Source of the DNA: CAXBCP01 sp963974055
GTDB taxonomy: Bacteria > Pseudomonadota > Alphaproteobacteria > MPNO01 > UBA830
DNA length: 64,000 nucleotides
Assembly (NCBI GenBank): GCA_963974055.1
Contig: CAXBCP010000002.1
Span: forward strand, 1 to 64,000
Direction of reading: 5' to 3'
Shown: in pieces, positions 47,063-56,070 of the stretch
Layout: every line of letters starts with the position of its first letter
Position numbering within the stretch: the stretch's first letter is position 1
Made by a program: the position numbers and the translations under genes
Notes under the pieces: model-generated
Seen by the model: the letters and a program-made list of their open reading frames with translations, nothing else
Databases searched by the model: none
What the model was told of the DNA's origin: nothing

Positions 47063-49485
47063 TTCATGGCGTCCTTCACAGAACCCTGCACGGCCGCCTG
47101 AACCTGAAGGCGCGCCACAGCTGCGAACCGGTCGAGACGGAGCGAAATAAGCTTGTAGATCGAACCGGAAGGGTAGCTGCCGTCGGCGGCGGCGCGTCCC
47201 GCCGGGGATCCCATCAGCAGTTCGACGCCCTCCTCGATGCGCTCGATCGGATAGATGCGGAAACTGCCCCTGCGGATTGCCGCGACGACATCCTCGCGCA
47301 GCATAAGATGCTGCACGTTGGCCTTTGGAATAATCACCCCCGGCCTGCCGCGCAGCCCGCGCTTCCTGCAAATTTCGAAATACCCTTCGATCTTCTCGTT
47401 CACCCCGCCGATGGCCTGTATCTGGCCTTTCTGATTGACCGAGCCGGTTATCGCCAGTCCCTGTTTGATCGGGTGCCCGGACAGAGCCGACAGCAACGCC
47501 AGAAGTTCGGCAGCCGAGGCACTGTCGCCGTCGACACCGCCATAGGACTGTTCGAAGACAAGGCTGGCTGACAGGGCGAGCGGCCGGTTCTGACCGAATT
47601 TCTCGCCGAGAAACGCCGTCAGGATCATAATCCCCTTGGAATGCAGCGGTCCGCCGAGTTCGACCTGGCGTTCGATATCGATCACCTCGCCGCGACCGAG
47701 CCGCACGTTCGCGGTGATCCGGCTCGGCTTTCCGAACGATAGCTCGCCGATTGAGATCACGGACAGGCCGTTGACCTGCCCGACGACCTTCCCCTTCGTT
47801 TCGATAAGGGAAATATCGCGCATCACGCTCTCGATGCTGCGCTGATGGATGCGGTCCACGCGACGGCGGCGGGCGTCGATCGCGCCTGCAACATCTTTTC
47901 GCGAAATTATCCTGCGGCGCGCCTCCGAGGCGAAGTGATCGGCTTCGACGATCAGGTCCCTTATCAGCCCGATATGCAGCGACAGTCGTGCGGAGTCCCC
48001 GATAACGCGGGAAGCATGTTCGATCAGGCACGCCACGCCCGCCGCATCCATCGGCCGGACGTCATGTTCTGCGATCAGCCCGGCGATGAAACGGGCAAAC
48101 AGGGACTCGGTTTCAGCCGTCCGCTCGAACGATTCGTCGAAGTCCACGGCGACCTTGAAGAGCCGGGCGATGTCCGGATCGAGCGAGGACATCATGTAAT
48201 ACAGCATCCGGTCGCCGATGAGGACGACCTTCACATCCAGCGGAATCGTCTCCGGTTCCAGCGTCGTCAGGCCGGAATATCCCATGGCCTCGCCGATACT
48301 CTCGATTTCGAGCCGCCGTGTCTTGAGCACGCGTTTAAGCTTTTCCCACGCCATGGGCTGCATCAGCAGATCGCGCACATCGACCATCAGAAACCCGCCA
48401 TTCGCTTCGTGAAGGGCGCCGCCCCGGATCATCCGGTAATCCGTCACCAGGTTTCCGAACCGCGCCTGATGTTCGATTCGGCCGAACAGTTTCGAAAACG
48501 TCGGATGGCTTGCCGTCACCACGGGCGCATGGGTTCCGCCCTGATTGTCGACGATCACGTTGACGCGATAACGTTCATAGGGGGATTCAACGAACTCCAT
48601 CGGTATCTGTGCGGCCTCGGGTTCGGACACGGCGCGCCAGAACATCTCGGCATTATCGACAATGTCCGATCGGACACGTTCAAGCCATTCGACGATCTCG
48701 GGCAGTAATTTGTATTGCTGCTTCAGCGTCTCGATCAGATGCGTCGCGGCAAACGCCGTTACCTCCCGGTTCAGGTCGTGAACTTTCTCGGCGAGTTCCT
48801 TTCGCCACCCGGGAATCCGCCGGACGATGTCTTCCAGTTTTTTCTCAAGGTCCGCAACGGTCTTGCGGATTTTCTCCTGCTGGTCTTCCGGAAGCGCCTG
48901 GAATACGGCGGGTTCGACCACCTTGCCATTCGCCACGGGCGCGATCGCGAACCCCATGGGCGTGCGGACGAGTGCCGCGCCCGCTTTCGATGCCTGCTCG
49001 TGAAGGGTCTGAAACTCGGTCTCCTGGCGCTCGTTCGTCTCTGCCTCGATCGCGTGCCGCCGTTCACGATAATCTTCGCTTTCGAACGCCGCCGGGACAG
49101 CAAGACGCAGATCTTCGACGAAGCATTCCATGTCTGACGAAAAGGTGCGGGCAGCGCCGGGGGGCAGGCTAATCGCCTCAGGCTTCTGACTGTCCGCGAA
49201 GTTATTCACGTAACACCAGTCCGCCGGCGCCGGAAGCTTTAACGCCTGTTCGGTCAGATAGGCGGTTAGAAGCGTGTGCCGGCCGACACCCGGGTCGCCG
49301 AAGGCGAAAAGATTATAACCGTCATGGGCGATGCCGGTGCCGAAAGCGATCGCTTCGATCGCCCGTCCCTGCCCCATCCCGTCGGTCAAAGGCTCCGCCG
49401 CCGCGGTCGTATCGAACCCGAGCGCGGTCGTATCGACCGCCCTGTAAGCGGCATCCGCCTTTAACGGTTCCGGTCCCCTGCCCAT
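47059..49485 (-). CDS. Lon-related AAA ATP-dependent protease
   Basis: An 808-residue protein of the AAA_32/Lon-related family. The Walker A-like loop is GDPGVGRHT (63-71), with Arg in place of the usual Lys, and Walker B-like ANGGFLMVDVRDLL lies later. A coiled-coil-prone region (about 150-260; LEKKLEDIVRR) separates the AAA parts. The C-terminal Lon protease domain keeps the Ser-Lys dyad: S655 in GDSAS and K698 in GGVNEK, 43 residues apart as in E. coli Lon. The ATG at 49485 is preferred over one 11 codons earlier. It is first in an operon with the Usp-like gene and lies upstream of boxC-boxB. Confidence 0.88.
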   Translation of the reverse strand: MGRGPEPLKADAAYRAVDTTALGFDTTAAAEPLTDGMGQGRAIEAIAFGTGIAHDGYNLFAFGDPGVGRHTLLTAYLTEQALKLPAPADWCYVNNFADSQKPEAISLPPGAARTFSSDMECFVEDLRLAVPAAFESEDYRERRHAIEAETNERQETEFQTLHEQASKAGAALVRTPMGFAIAPVANGKVVEPAVFQALPEDQQEKIRKTVADLEKKLEDIVRRIPGWRKELAEKVHDLNREVTAFAATHLIETLKQQYKLLPEIVEWLERVRSDIVDNAEMFWRAVSEPEAAQIPMEFVESPYERYRVNVIVDNQGGTHAPVVTASHPTFSKLFGRIEHQARFGNLVTDYRMIRGGALHEANGGFLMVDVRDLLMQPMAWEKLKRVLKTRRLEIESIGEAMGYSGLTTLEPETIPLDVKVVLIGDRMLYYMMSSLDPDIARLFKVAVDFDESFERTAETESLFARFIAGLIAEHDVRPMDAAGVACLIEHASRVIGDSARLSLHIGLIRDLIVEADHFASEARRRIISRKDVAGAIDARRRRVDRIHQRSIESVMRDISLIETKGKVVGQVNGLSVISIGELSFGKPSRITANVRLGRGEVIDIERQVELGGPLHSKGIMILTAFLGEKFGQNRPLALSASLVFEQSYGGVDGDSASAAELLALLSALSGHPIKQGLAITGSVNQKGQIQAIGGVNEKIEGYFEICRKRGLRGRPGVIIPKANVQHLMLREDVVAAIRRGSFRIYPIERIEEGVELLMGSPAGRAAADGSYPSGSIYKLISLRLDRFAAVARLQVQAAVQGSVKDAMK

Positions 49486-49614
49486 CCGACATCCCCGATG
49501 CTGTGATCGATACGCCAACGCGCAGCGCGTCGACGACAGGGGATTCTAAGGGTTGTCCCGGCCGACAAATTGATCTCGAACAATGTCGGCCGCCGACGCA
49601 AAGGCGCGCGGCAG

Positions 49615-49998
49615 CTACATTCCGGCGCCGATGAACGCGGTCGCCTCGACCTCGACCAGGGCTCCCGGTTGCGCAAGTGCCGTGATCGCCACCAGCGTCG
49701 AACACGGCATGCGGCCGGAGAAGTATTCTCCCCGCGCTTTGCCGAAAGCGGGGCGGTTGTCCATGTCGGTCAGGTATATATTCAGCTTTACGACGTCTTC
49801 GATCCGGCCGCCGGCCGCTTCGACCAGTTCCTTGATCTTTTCCAGGCAGTCCACCGACTGCGTATAGGCGTCGCCGCTGGTATCGCTTGCGATCATGCCC
49901 GACAGGATGAGATGGTTCCCGACCTTCAGGCAATTGCTGTAAATATTGCCCGCGGGCTCCGGGACCGTTGTAACCGAAACTTTCGTGATCTTGTCCAA
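49615..49998 (-). CDS. RidA/YjgF-family protein lacking the catalytic arginine
   Basis: A 127-residue Rid-fold protein (SNCLKVGNHLILSGMIA, VDCLEKIKELVEAAGG, DVVKLNIYLTDM). In true RidA the imine-deaminating arginine sits in a PARS motif; here the same place reads MPCST, with Cys at the Arg position, so classical 2-aminoacrylate deamination is unlikely. Many Rid proteins of this sort sit in catabolic operons. It follows a Rieske oxygenase by 17 bases. The start is TTG, supported by an AAGGG site. Confidence 0.85.
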   Translation of the reverse strand: MDKITKVSVTTVPEPAGNIYSNCLKVGNHLILSGMIASDTSGDAYTQSVDCLEKIKELVEAAGGRIEDVVKLNIYLTDMDNRPAFGKARGEYFSGRMPCSTLVAITALAQPGALVEVEATAFIGAGM

Positions 49999-50015
49999 AG
50001 TCGTTTTCCCTTGTT

Positions 50016-51065
50016 CTATTCCGCCGCCATGGCGTGTTTTTTCAGTGCCTGGGCCTGACGCTCCGCCTCGTCCGCCATCAGTTTGCGGACACGGACGACC
50101 CCGACATCGTGACCATACAGATATTCGTGCCGGTCGGCATCCGCTGCCATTCGTTCGGCGACAAGGCGGTCCTGTTCGAGAACATGCCAGTGACGCCCTT
50201 CAAGACGGTTCTTGTACAGAAAGCGCCATGCATCGCGCTGCCACCCCGATACCTTGCGGTGACGCCAGAAAAAACATGCCGACGACGTTTCGTCGATCGG
50301 CGTGATGTGAAACACGATCCCGAAGCTCCCGCCGGGGCCGCCCGTCGCGGGATAGGGAATTTCCAGGCAGACAGCCTGAAAGTCAACGTCGTACCACTCT
50401 GACCAGTCGAAATTGACATTCTTCTGGCCTTTTTTTTCGAATACGAACCCGGCATCCGTCGTCCGGCTGGTGAATTCCGCCTCGCTCGCACCTTCGGCCA
50501 TGGAATGCGAAACACGATGCAGAAACGCGCCGTGCATCGGGTCCATATTGTTATCGATCATATAACGATAGGGCGTACGCCATTCGGCATAGGCGAGAAA
50601 CGCATCGTAATCTCCGCTGGTCAGCCGATCAGGCAACACCAACGGCCTTGCCGGCGTACCGAGGTCGTCGCCGAGCCACGCATAGACGACATCCCGGTGT
50701 TCCTGAACCGGGTAGGTCTTTACCGCACACTGCCCCACCAGATCGCAGCCGGGCTCTCCTGGAAGGGCGGCGACCGTACCGTCGCCGAGTATTTCCGCGC
50801 CATGATACACACAGGTCAGGCGGTCGCCGTCATGGCGCGCAATCGACAGCGGCGCGCCGCGATGCGGGCAGCGGTCGTCCTGTAAATGCACACCTCCGTC
50901 GCGATCGCGCCACAGAACGAGGTCGCGGCTCCAGCGCCGGATCGCCACCGGATTATTGCTGACCCGTGCCGACGGACAGATGCCATACCATTTGTTGCGC
51001 AGTCCGGTATCGAGAATGTTCCGGGCCTCCGCGCCGATCCGGTATCTTGGCGGTTGCTGTGCCAT
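50016..51065 (-). CDS. Rieske aromatic ring-hydroxylating oxygenase, alpha subunit
   Basis: A 349-residue single-type oxygenase subunit with both metal sites. The Rieske 2Fe-2S ligands are in RCPHRGAPL and CVYHGAE. The mononuclear-iron motif is NNMDPMHGAFLH, with a later LEQDR carrying the expected aspartate ligand. It most resembles the three-alpha-subunit demethylase/ring-hydroxylating type without a beta subunit. No reductase gene is adjacent. The order on the minus strand is small Dabb-like/HTH protein, this gene, Rid protein, probably one operon. Confidence 0.9.
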   Translation of the reverse strand: MAQQPPRYRIGAEARNILDTGLRNKWYGICPSARVSNNPVAIRRWSRDLVLWRDRDGGVHLQDDRCPHRGAPLSIARHDGDRLTCVYHGAEILGDGTVAALPGEPGCDLVGQCAVKTYPVQEHRDVVYAWLGDDLGTPARPLVLPDRLTSGDYDAFLAYAEWRTPYRYMIDNNMDPMHGAFLHRVSHSMAEGASEAEFTSRTTDAGFVFEKKGQKNVNFDWSEWYDVDFQAVCLEIPYPATGGPGGSFGIVFHITPIDETSSACFFWRHRKVSGWQRDAWRFLYKNRLEGRHWHVLEQDRLVAERMAADADRHEYLYGHDVGVVRVRKLMADEAERQAQALKKHAMAAE

Positions 51066-51093
51066 CGTTCCCCAGTTCCTTACACCAACGAAA

Positions 51094-51720
51094 TCAGCGT
51101 CCGAGTCGCTCCATCATCGCCGGGAAATTCTCCTCCGTCCAGACATCGCCTTCGGGGGTCATGATGCCCTTGTCGTTCAACGCGGAGACAATTTCGGCGA
51201 GATCGTGATGACCCTTCCCGAATATCTCTTCGAGAGCGTCCCCGAGCGCCGTTTCATAGGGGTCCGACGTCCCGCTGCCGGCCTGCCACTGTTCCATATA
51301 CAGGCCGTTATGCGGCAACCTGGGGTGGTTTCCACCACCCGCCCCGCTGTTTTCGCGCATTGCATCGGTCGCACCCGGCTGCATGACGCCGGCATTCCGC
51401 CTGGCTTTCGATTCCCGGGCAAGACGTTCGCGCACCGCCCTGAAATCGTATGTCGGAAAGGCCTCGGTCCGAAAAACGCCCCATGCATATTTTTCGAGCG
51501 CAACATTGACGGCCTGGAGCTTCGACGGCGGCATTTTCAGCGTCGCGATCTGCCCGATCCCCATCACGACGTGCCAGGACACGATTTCGACCCCGTCCGG
51601 CGGAAAATTTTCCCACCATCCGCGATCGTCCAGCTTGGTCTGAAATTCGTCGAGTGCCTGAGACTGATCGTGCTTCAGGAACACGGTGAGCATGATGTCG
51701 TCGCCCTTGATATCGTCCAT
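51094..51720 (-). CDS. Small Dabb-like protein with recombinase-like HTH tail
   Basis: A 208-residue protein. Residues 1-110 look like a ferredoxin-like alpha/beta (Dabb-type) fold (IVSWHVVMGIGQIATLKMP, VNVALEKYAWGVFRTEAF). A Gly/Asn-rich linker follows. Residues about 140-208 (YMEQWQAG, YETALGDALEEIF, DLAEIVSALNDKG, TEENFPAMMERLG) match the small recombinase-like helix-turn-helix domain I know from short proteins beside ring-hydroxylating oxygenases. It is not a real recombinase: no catalytic residues are present. The ATG at 51720 follows AGGA. It lies 28 bases upstream of the Rieske gene. Confidence 0.65.
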   Translation of the reverse strand: MDDIKGDDIMLTVFLKHDQSQALDEFQTKLDDRGWWENFPPDGVEIVSWHVVMGIGQIATLKMPPSKLQAVNVALEKYAWGVFRTEAFPTYDFRAVRERLARESKARRNAGVMQPGATDAMRENSGAGGGNHPRLPHNGLYMEQWQAGSGTSDPYETALGDALEEIFGKGHHDLAEIVSALNDKGIMTPEGDVWTEENFPAMMERLGR

Positions 51721-51984
51721 CCGGTGGTCCTGATCCTCATGATTCCGGCCTGCCAACTTCGCAAGACTAATACGTCGGGCGGCATACAGGCAATCGGATG
51801 ACGGGAACATCTGACCAGATGCGCATGTTGCGGTGTAAACCCTCATGCTATTTTTAGTTGATTTCCGGCGAACCCGATACGATCTGACGTGTTGGCGTCT
51901 TACAAACGAACACTTGAATAACCTGCAGCCGTAACAATTGTGCAGACGCCAAGCGTATTCGTTGGCCGGGGTAGGAATTTCAAT

Positions 51985-53178
51985 ATGCGAATTTTGATCG
52001 TCGAAGACTCGGAAGCCGAAGCGTTTCTGATCAAATCTCTGTTCCGAAACACGGATATCTTCGCCGACGCACTGGTCCATGTCGCAGATATCGATGTCGC
52101 ACGGAGGCATCTGCAGAACGGCGATTTCGACATCGCCCTCATCGATCATTTTCTGGGTGCGGAAACCGGCACATCCCTGATCAGGGATGCCGGCGGCCGC
52201 AAATGCACGACTCCGATGATTCTGATGTCGGGCCACGGAACCCAGGATGTCGAATCCGAGGCGCTAAATGCCGGCGCGATGAACTATATCGACAAGAGAA
52301 CGCTGTCGTCCGAGATTTTGAACCGAACCGTTCGGTTCACGCTCAAGAATCACGAACAGGTGCTGCAGGCGAAGGCCAACGAACTGTATCACAGGGAGAT
52401 CGCCTTGCAGGTGCGCATGTCCAATGAAATCGCCTTACAGGCGCGTATGTCCAGCGAAGACAAGGCGCATTTTGTGGCAACTCTCAGCCACGAAATTCGC
52501 ACCCCGCTAAATGCGATCATCGGGTTCAGTGAAGCCATCCAGGAGCGGATTTTCGGTGAAATACAGGGCCCCGGCGTCGATCGGTATAACGGCTATATCG
52601 ACGATATCCACCGGAGCAGCCAGCACCTGTTGAAACTGATCAACGATCTGCTCGACCTGTCGCTTCTAGAAGCCGGCCGCTTCGAAATCGAGCTCGAAGA
52701 TATTTCTCTTCATGACGTGATCGACGATGTCCTGCTGATGACACTGATGCAGGCTTCTGAGAAAAATATTGCCGTCGAGTTCGATATTCCCGCAAGTCTG
52801 CCGGAATTCTGTGCGGATTCCCGCCTGCTCGCACAGGTGCTCATTAATTTGTTGGCCAACGGCATAAAATTCACGCCGGTTGGCGGGCAAATAATCCTGT
52901 CTGCACGGCTCGACGCGCGACGCCTCTCGATCACGGTCGAAGATAACGGCCCGGGAATCCCGGAATGCAGGATTTCGCGGCTCACGTCTCCCTGTTTTCA
53001 GACACCGAAGATCGTCGATAAACCGGACCGCGGCGCCGGTCTGGGACTCAGCGTCAGCAAATCGATCATGGAAACGCATCTCGGCGGGCTGACCATCGAA
53101 AGCGGCGCCGAGGGCGGCACTAAAGCGACCGTCTGGCTGCCGATAAATCTCGATACGCTGAACAATCGTCCGAACTGA
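51985..53178 (+). CDS. Hybrid response regulator-histidine kinase
   Basis: A 397-residue soluble protein with a receiver domain first (1-about 120; ILIVEDSEAEAF, phosphoacceptor in DIALIDHF), a short helical linker with a duplicated segment, then HisKA (LSHEIRTPLNAIIGFSEAI) and HATPase (QVLINLLANGIKFTP, VEDNGPGIPE, GAGLGLSVSKSIMETH). There is no transmembrane segment or PAS domain. It should take a phosphate from a partner kinase or sense in the cytoplasm; its output partner is not nearby. It is divergent from the Dabb-like/Rieske operon. AGGA precedes the ATG at 51985. Confidence 0.9.
   Translation: MRILIVEDSEAEAFLIKSLFRNTDIFADALVHVADIDVARRHLQNGDFDIALIDHFLGAETGTSLIRDAGGRKCTTPMILMSGHGTQDVESEALNAGAMNYIDKRTLSSEILNRTVRFTLKNHEQVLQAKANELYHREIALQVRMSNEIALQARMSSEDKAHFVATLSHEIRTPLNAIIGFSEAIQERIFGEIQGPGVDRYNGYIDDIHRSSQHLLKLINDLLDLSLLEAGRFEIELEDISLHDVIDDVLLMTLMQASEKNIAVEFDIPASLPEFCADSRLLAQVLINLLANGIKFTPVGGQIILSARLDARRLSITVEDNGPGIPECRISRLTSPCFQTPKIVDKPDRGAGLGLSVSKSIMETHLGGLTIESGAEGGTKATVWLPINLDTLNNRPN
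52396..52455 (+). repeat. 30-base tandem duplication in the kinase linker
   Basis: Two adjacent 30-base copies (52396-52425 and 52426-52455), encoding EIALQVRMSN then EIALQARMSS. The copies differ mainly at silent or conservative positions. The unit lies in the helical linker just before HisKA. Confidence 0.85.
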
Positions 53179-53205
53179 TCGGCGCAGCGCCAGCGTTCAC
53201 GGTTT

Positions 53206-54105
53206 TTATTTCCAGCACCCGACCCGCGCAACAAACGCAAAGGCAAGACCGGACAACACGTCGTCGTCGAGCGGCGGGCGCCGGTCGCCGCCGGTATAGG
53301 CAACACTGAAACGGTCGAGAAAGCGCAGTACCCGGTCCTGACGAATGATAACGCCTATATCGCGAAGTACTTCGCCGGTCCGCCGGAACATTGCCGGTGT
53401 GTTCACCTTTGCCGAGACCACGCCGACGACATAACCCCGGTCGTCAATCACCGGCCCACCCGAATTGCCGCGGCGGATATCGGCATCGACTGCAAACCGC
53501 CCCCAGCGCTGCATCTCGTCTTCCCTGTACGGGCTCACCTTGCCGGTTACGAAGATCGGCTTGATCGCGACCAGGCCGTGCAGCGGGTGCCCGATGACGG
53601 CGATTTTGTCGCCGACGCGAAGGTCCAGCGGCTTGCGGAATTTCGCCACGGCGCCGGTCTGGCCGGAATACCGGAGCACGGCGAGGTCGTCCGGTCCATC
53701 CGACCCGATCACCGATGCCGGCAGATGCGCGCGGGCATTAGTCGGCTTCACGGAGACCCGCTGGCAGCCCTTGATGACGTGGTCGTTCGTCAGCAAATGA
53801 CCGTCCCGAGACACAAAAAAGCCCGAGCCGCTGCTACGCATCTTCAGACCGGGGTACAAAGCCGCACCGGGCTGCAGTTTCCCCCGCGCACGCCGGATAC
53901 GGCTGGCCTTTATTTCGGCCGCCCGCGCGTCCGATACGATGTCGCCCTTGCACTTCCACAGGGCGGTGCGGCGGACAATATTCCGACCCACGTCATGACA
54001 ATTGATGATCTTCAGCCGGTCCGATTTATCCTGCGCGCCGGCGGGATTCGCCAGGACCGCAAGCGCCCCGACCAATACCCCCAAATATCCCGGATGAATG
54101 CTCAA
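53206..54105 (-). CDS. Secreted trypsin-like serine protease
   Basis: A 299-residue chymotrypsin-fold protease without a PDZ domain. The catalytic triad is His in LTNDHVI, Asp in DDLAVL and Ser in GNSGGPV. An N-terminal hydrophobic segment ending AGA near residue 24 suggests export to the periplasm. The start is uncertain: no ATG is available, and the TTG at 54105 overlaps the upstream oxygenase stop (TTGA). The C-terminal tail after the protease domain is not recognised. It ends 27 bases from the convergent kinase gene. Confidence 0.83.
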   Translation of the reverse strand: MSIHPGYLGVLVGALAVLANPAGAQDKSDRLKIINCHDVGRNIVRRTALWKCKGDIVSDARAAEIKASRIRRARGKLQPGAALYPGLKMRSSGSGFFVSRDGHLLTNDHVIKGCQRVSVKPTNARAHLPASVIGSDGPDDLAVLRYSGQTGAVAKFRKPLDLRVGDKIAVIGHPLHGLVAIKPIFVTGKVSPYREDEMQRWGRFAVDADIRRGNSGGPVIDDRGYVVGVVSAKVNTPAMFRRTGEVLRDIGVIIRQDRVLRFLDRFSVAYTGGDRRPPLDDDVLSGLAFAFVARVGCWK

Positions 54106-55142
54106 CCTGCAGATACCGCGCTTTGTTCGGCAGCGATCCTGTCCGCAAGTATCCTGCGGAACTGCAGCGGCGCATTGTCGATATTGATATCGACAACCGG
54201 CCGCGTGCCCATCCGGTCCAGCGCTTCCTGCTGGCGTTCGAGTACGACCACATCTTCCATGAAGGTCTGCACCCCGCCTTTGGCGAGAACGTCGGAGACC
54301 CCGTCATCGTCGAGCTTGTAATTGCGGGCAAAGGCCCAGTGGTAATGGGTGGTGGTTTCGGTTTCCGGCGTGATGATGTGGTTCGACCACATGGTGATTC
54401 CCCGGGAACGATCGCCGTCGGGCGCGCCGGTATCCGCGTCGGCGCAACCGATATCCAGGGTCACCGTCGCCGGCGCCTGCCACTTTATCAGCTGCCAGCG
54501 GTCGACCTTGCCATCGAACTTGCGCGCCTGATCGTACATCGGCGGCGCCGTGAAGCCGAGCATCCAGCGTTCGACGCGGATCGCGTCGCCGTCGCGGACG
54601 GTCTTGACCGGCACCAGCGCTTCCTTCGGGTCGCCGGCAATCGTGTTTCTGTGGATGTAGCTGACATGGGTGAGATCCAGCAGGTTGTCGACCAGCAACC
54701 GGTAGTCGGCCTTCATATGGATAAGCCCGCCGGTATGCACCCAGTCGGGATGATCGAGCCAGGGCAGTTCCGGAATCGCGTTTTCATCGGCACGGGCGGG
54801 ATCGCCGGGCCAGATCCAGATCATGCTGTATTTTTCGCGGACCGGAAAAGACCGGACGCCGGCCCCGGGCGGTACCCTGCTCTGTCCCGGCACCGCGACG
54901 CAGGCGCCTGTCGCATCGAATTCGAGACCGTGATAGCCGCACTGTACGGTATCGCCGGTGACCTCGCCGAGCGACAATGGCAGATGACGGTGACAACAGC
55001 GGTCTTCCAGCGCAACGGGGGCGCCCGTACCGTCCCGCCACAACACCACGGGATCGCACAGGATCGTCTTGGCCAATGGCGCGCCGGGCGCAAGGTCGTC
55101 TGCCCAGCACGCGGCATACCAGGCGTTTCGCAGGAATGTCAT
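54102..55142 (-). CDS. VanA-like Rieske oxygenase
   Basis: A 346-residue Rieske non-heme iron oxygenase with both sites intact: RCCHRHLPL and CGYHGLEFD for the 2Fe-2S cluster, NLLDLTHVSYIH for the mononuclear iron, and EDVVVLERQQEAL holding the third ligand region. It resembles VanA-type O-demethylases (MTFLRNAWYAACWADDL start). Demethylation of a methoxylated aromatic is a reasonable inference, but the substrate is not proven. It has no VanB reductase beside it. GGAGG precedes the ATG. The SDR gene is 23 bases upstream. Confidence 0.9.
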   Translation of the reverse strand: MTFLRNAWYAACWADDLAPGAPLAKTILCDPVVLWRDGTGAPVALEDRCCHRHLPLSLGEVTGDTVQCGYHGLEFDATGACVAVPGQSRVPPGAGVRSFPVREKYSMIWIWPGDPARADENAIPELPWLDHPDWVHTGGLIHMKADYRLLVDNLLDLTHVSYIHRNTIAGDPKEALVPVKTVRDGDAIRVERWMLGFTAPPMYDQARKFDGKVDRWQLIKWQAPATVTLDIGCADADTGAPDGDRSRGITMWSNHIITPETETTTHYHWAFARNYKLDDDGVSDVLAKGGVQTFMEDVVVLERQQEALDRMGTRPVVDINIDNAPLQFRRILADRIAAEQSAVSAG

Positions 55143-55165
55143 TCGCCGGTCCTCCGTCTTTCCCG

Positions 55166-55924
55166 TTAATGCATTATCATGCCGCCATCGACAACGATGG
55201 CCTGGCCTGTGACAAAATCGGATTCCGGCGACGCCAGAAAGATCAGCGCGCCAAGCAGGTCGTCCGGCACCTGTTCGCGTTTCACGGCGCGGCTGTTCAG
55301 GCTCAGATTCACATAAAATTCCAGCTTGTCGCGCTGGGCTTCGATCTGGTCGCTCATCGTAAAGCCGGGCGCGATGGTGTTTACCGTGATCCCGTCGCCG
55401 CCGAGTTCCCGGGCCAGCGCCTTGGTCATGGCATCCACTGCGCCCTTCGATGCCACATAGTGAAGCATCAGCGGCACGCCGGAATAAATCGTGCTCGATG
55501 AAATATTGACGATCTTGCCATATCCCTTTTTCTTCATCTCCGGTGCCACGGCCTTTATGCAGTTGAACACGCCGCGCGTATTTATGGCCATAACCCTGTC
55601 CCATTCATCGCCGTCGATTTCAAGGAAGCTCCGGCGCTGAAGCGCGGCAAACAGCGCGGCGTTGGTAACCATGATATCGGCGGACCCGAAAGCGGAAACG
55701 GTCCGGGCGACCATCTCTGTGCAGGCATCCATGTCGGTGACGTCGGTTTCCATACCGATCGCCTCGCCGCCGGCTTTTCCGATTTCTTCGACCGCCGCAC
55801 CGGTATCGAGAATGTCCGACAGACAGACCTTCGCGCCCTCGTCCGCCAATGCTTTGGCATAAACCGCGCCGATTCCCTGTGCCGCGCCGGTCACGATCGC
55901 GGTTTTACCTTCCAGTCTCGCCAT
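55166..55924 (-). CDS. Short-chain dehydrogenase/reductase
   Basis: A 252-residue classical SDR. The cofactor motif TGAAQGIG is near residue 13, TNAA follows, and the active-site Ser/Tyr/Lys are in NISSSTIYSG and HYVASKGA. The C-terminal DGGM motif is typical. An aspartate in SDILD after strand 2 favours NAD(H). It is first in the operon with the VanA-like oxygenase, so oxidation of a diol or aldehyde from that substrate is plausible. A longer reading upstream would run across the divergent promoter and is rejected. Confidence 0.92.
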   Translation of the reverse strand: MARLEGKTAIVTGAAQGIGAVYAKALADEGAKVCLSDILDTGAAVEEIGKAGGEAIGMETDVTDMDACTEMVARTVSAFGSADIMVTNAALFAALQRRSFLEIDGDEWDRVMAINTRGVFNCIKAVAPEMKKKGYGKIVNISSSTIYSGVPLMLHYVASKGAVDAMTKALARELGGDGITVNTIAPGFTMSDQIEAQRDKLEFYVNLSLNSRAVKREQVPDDLLGALIFLASPESDFVTGQAIVVDGGMIMH

Positions 55925-56070
55925 ATGTCCGTCCTTCGTCTGAAATACCGGCCTGAATATATACCAGCGGATTTCCCGGCGCGACCGGCGGTCGCAGTTG
56001 GAATTCCTCGAATTGGGTGACACTATACGATCGGCTGATTGCCCTGGTGTGACGTGACAGATAATCGGAT

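Noticed and set aside
51094..51720. Site-specific recombinase fragment
   Set aside because: The C-terminal domain resembles recombinase HTH segments but there are no catalytic residues, no att sites and no mobile-element context.
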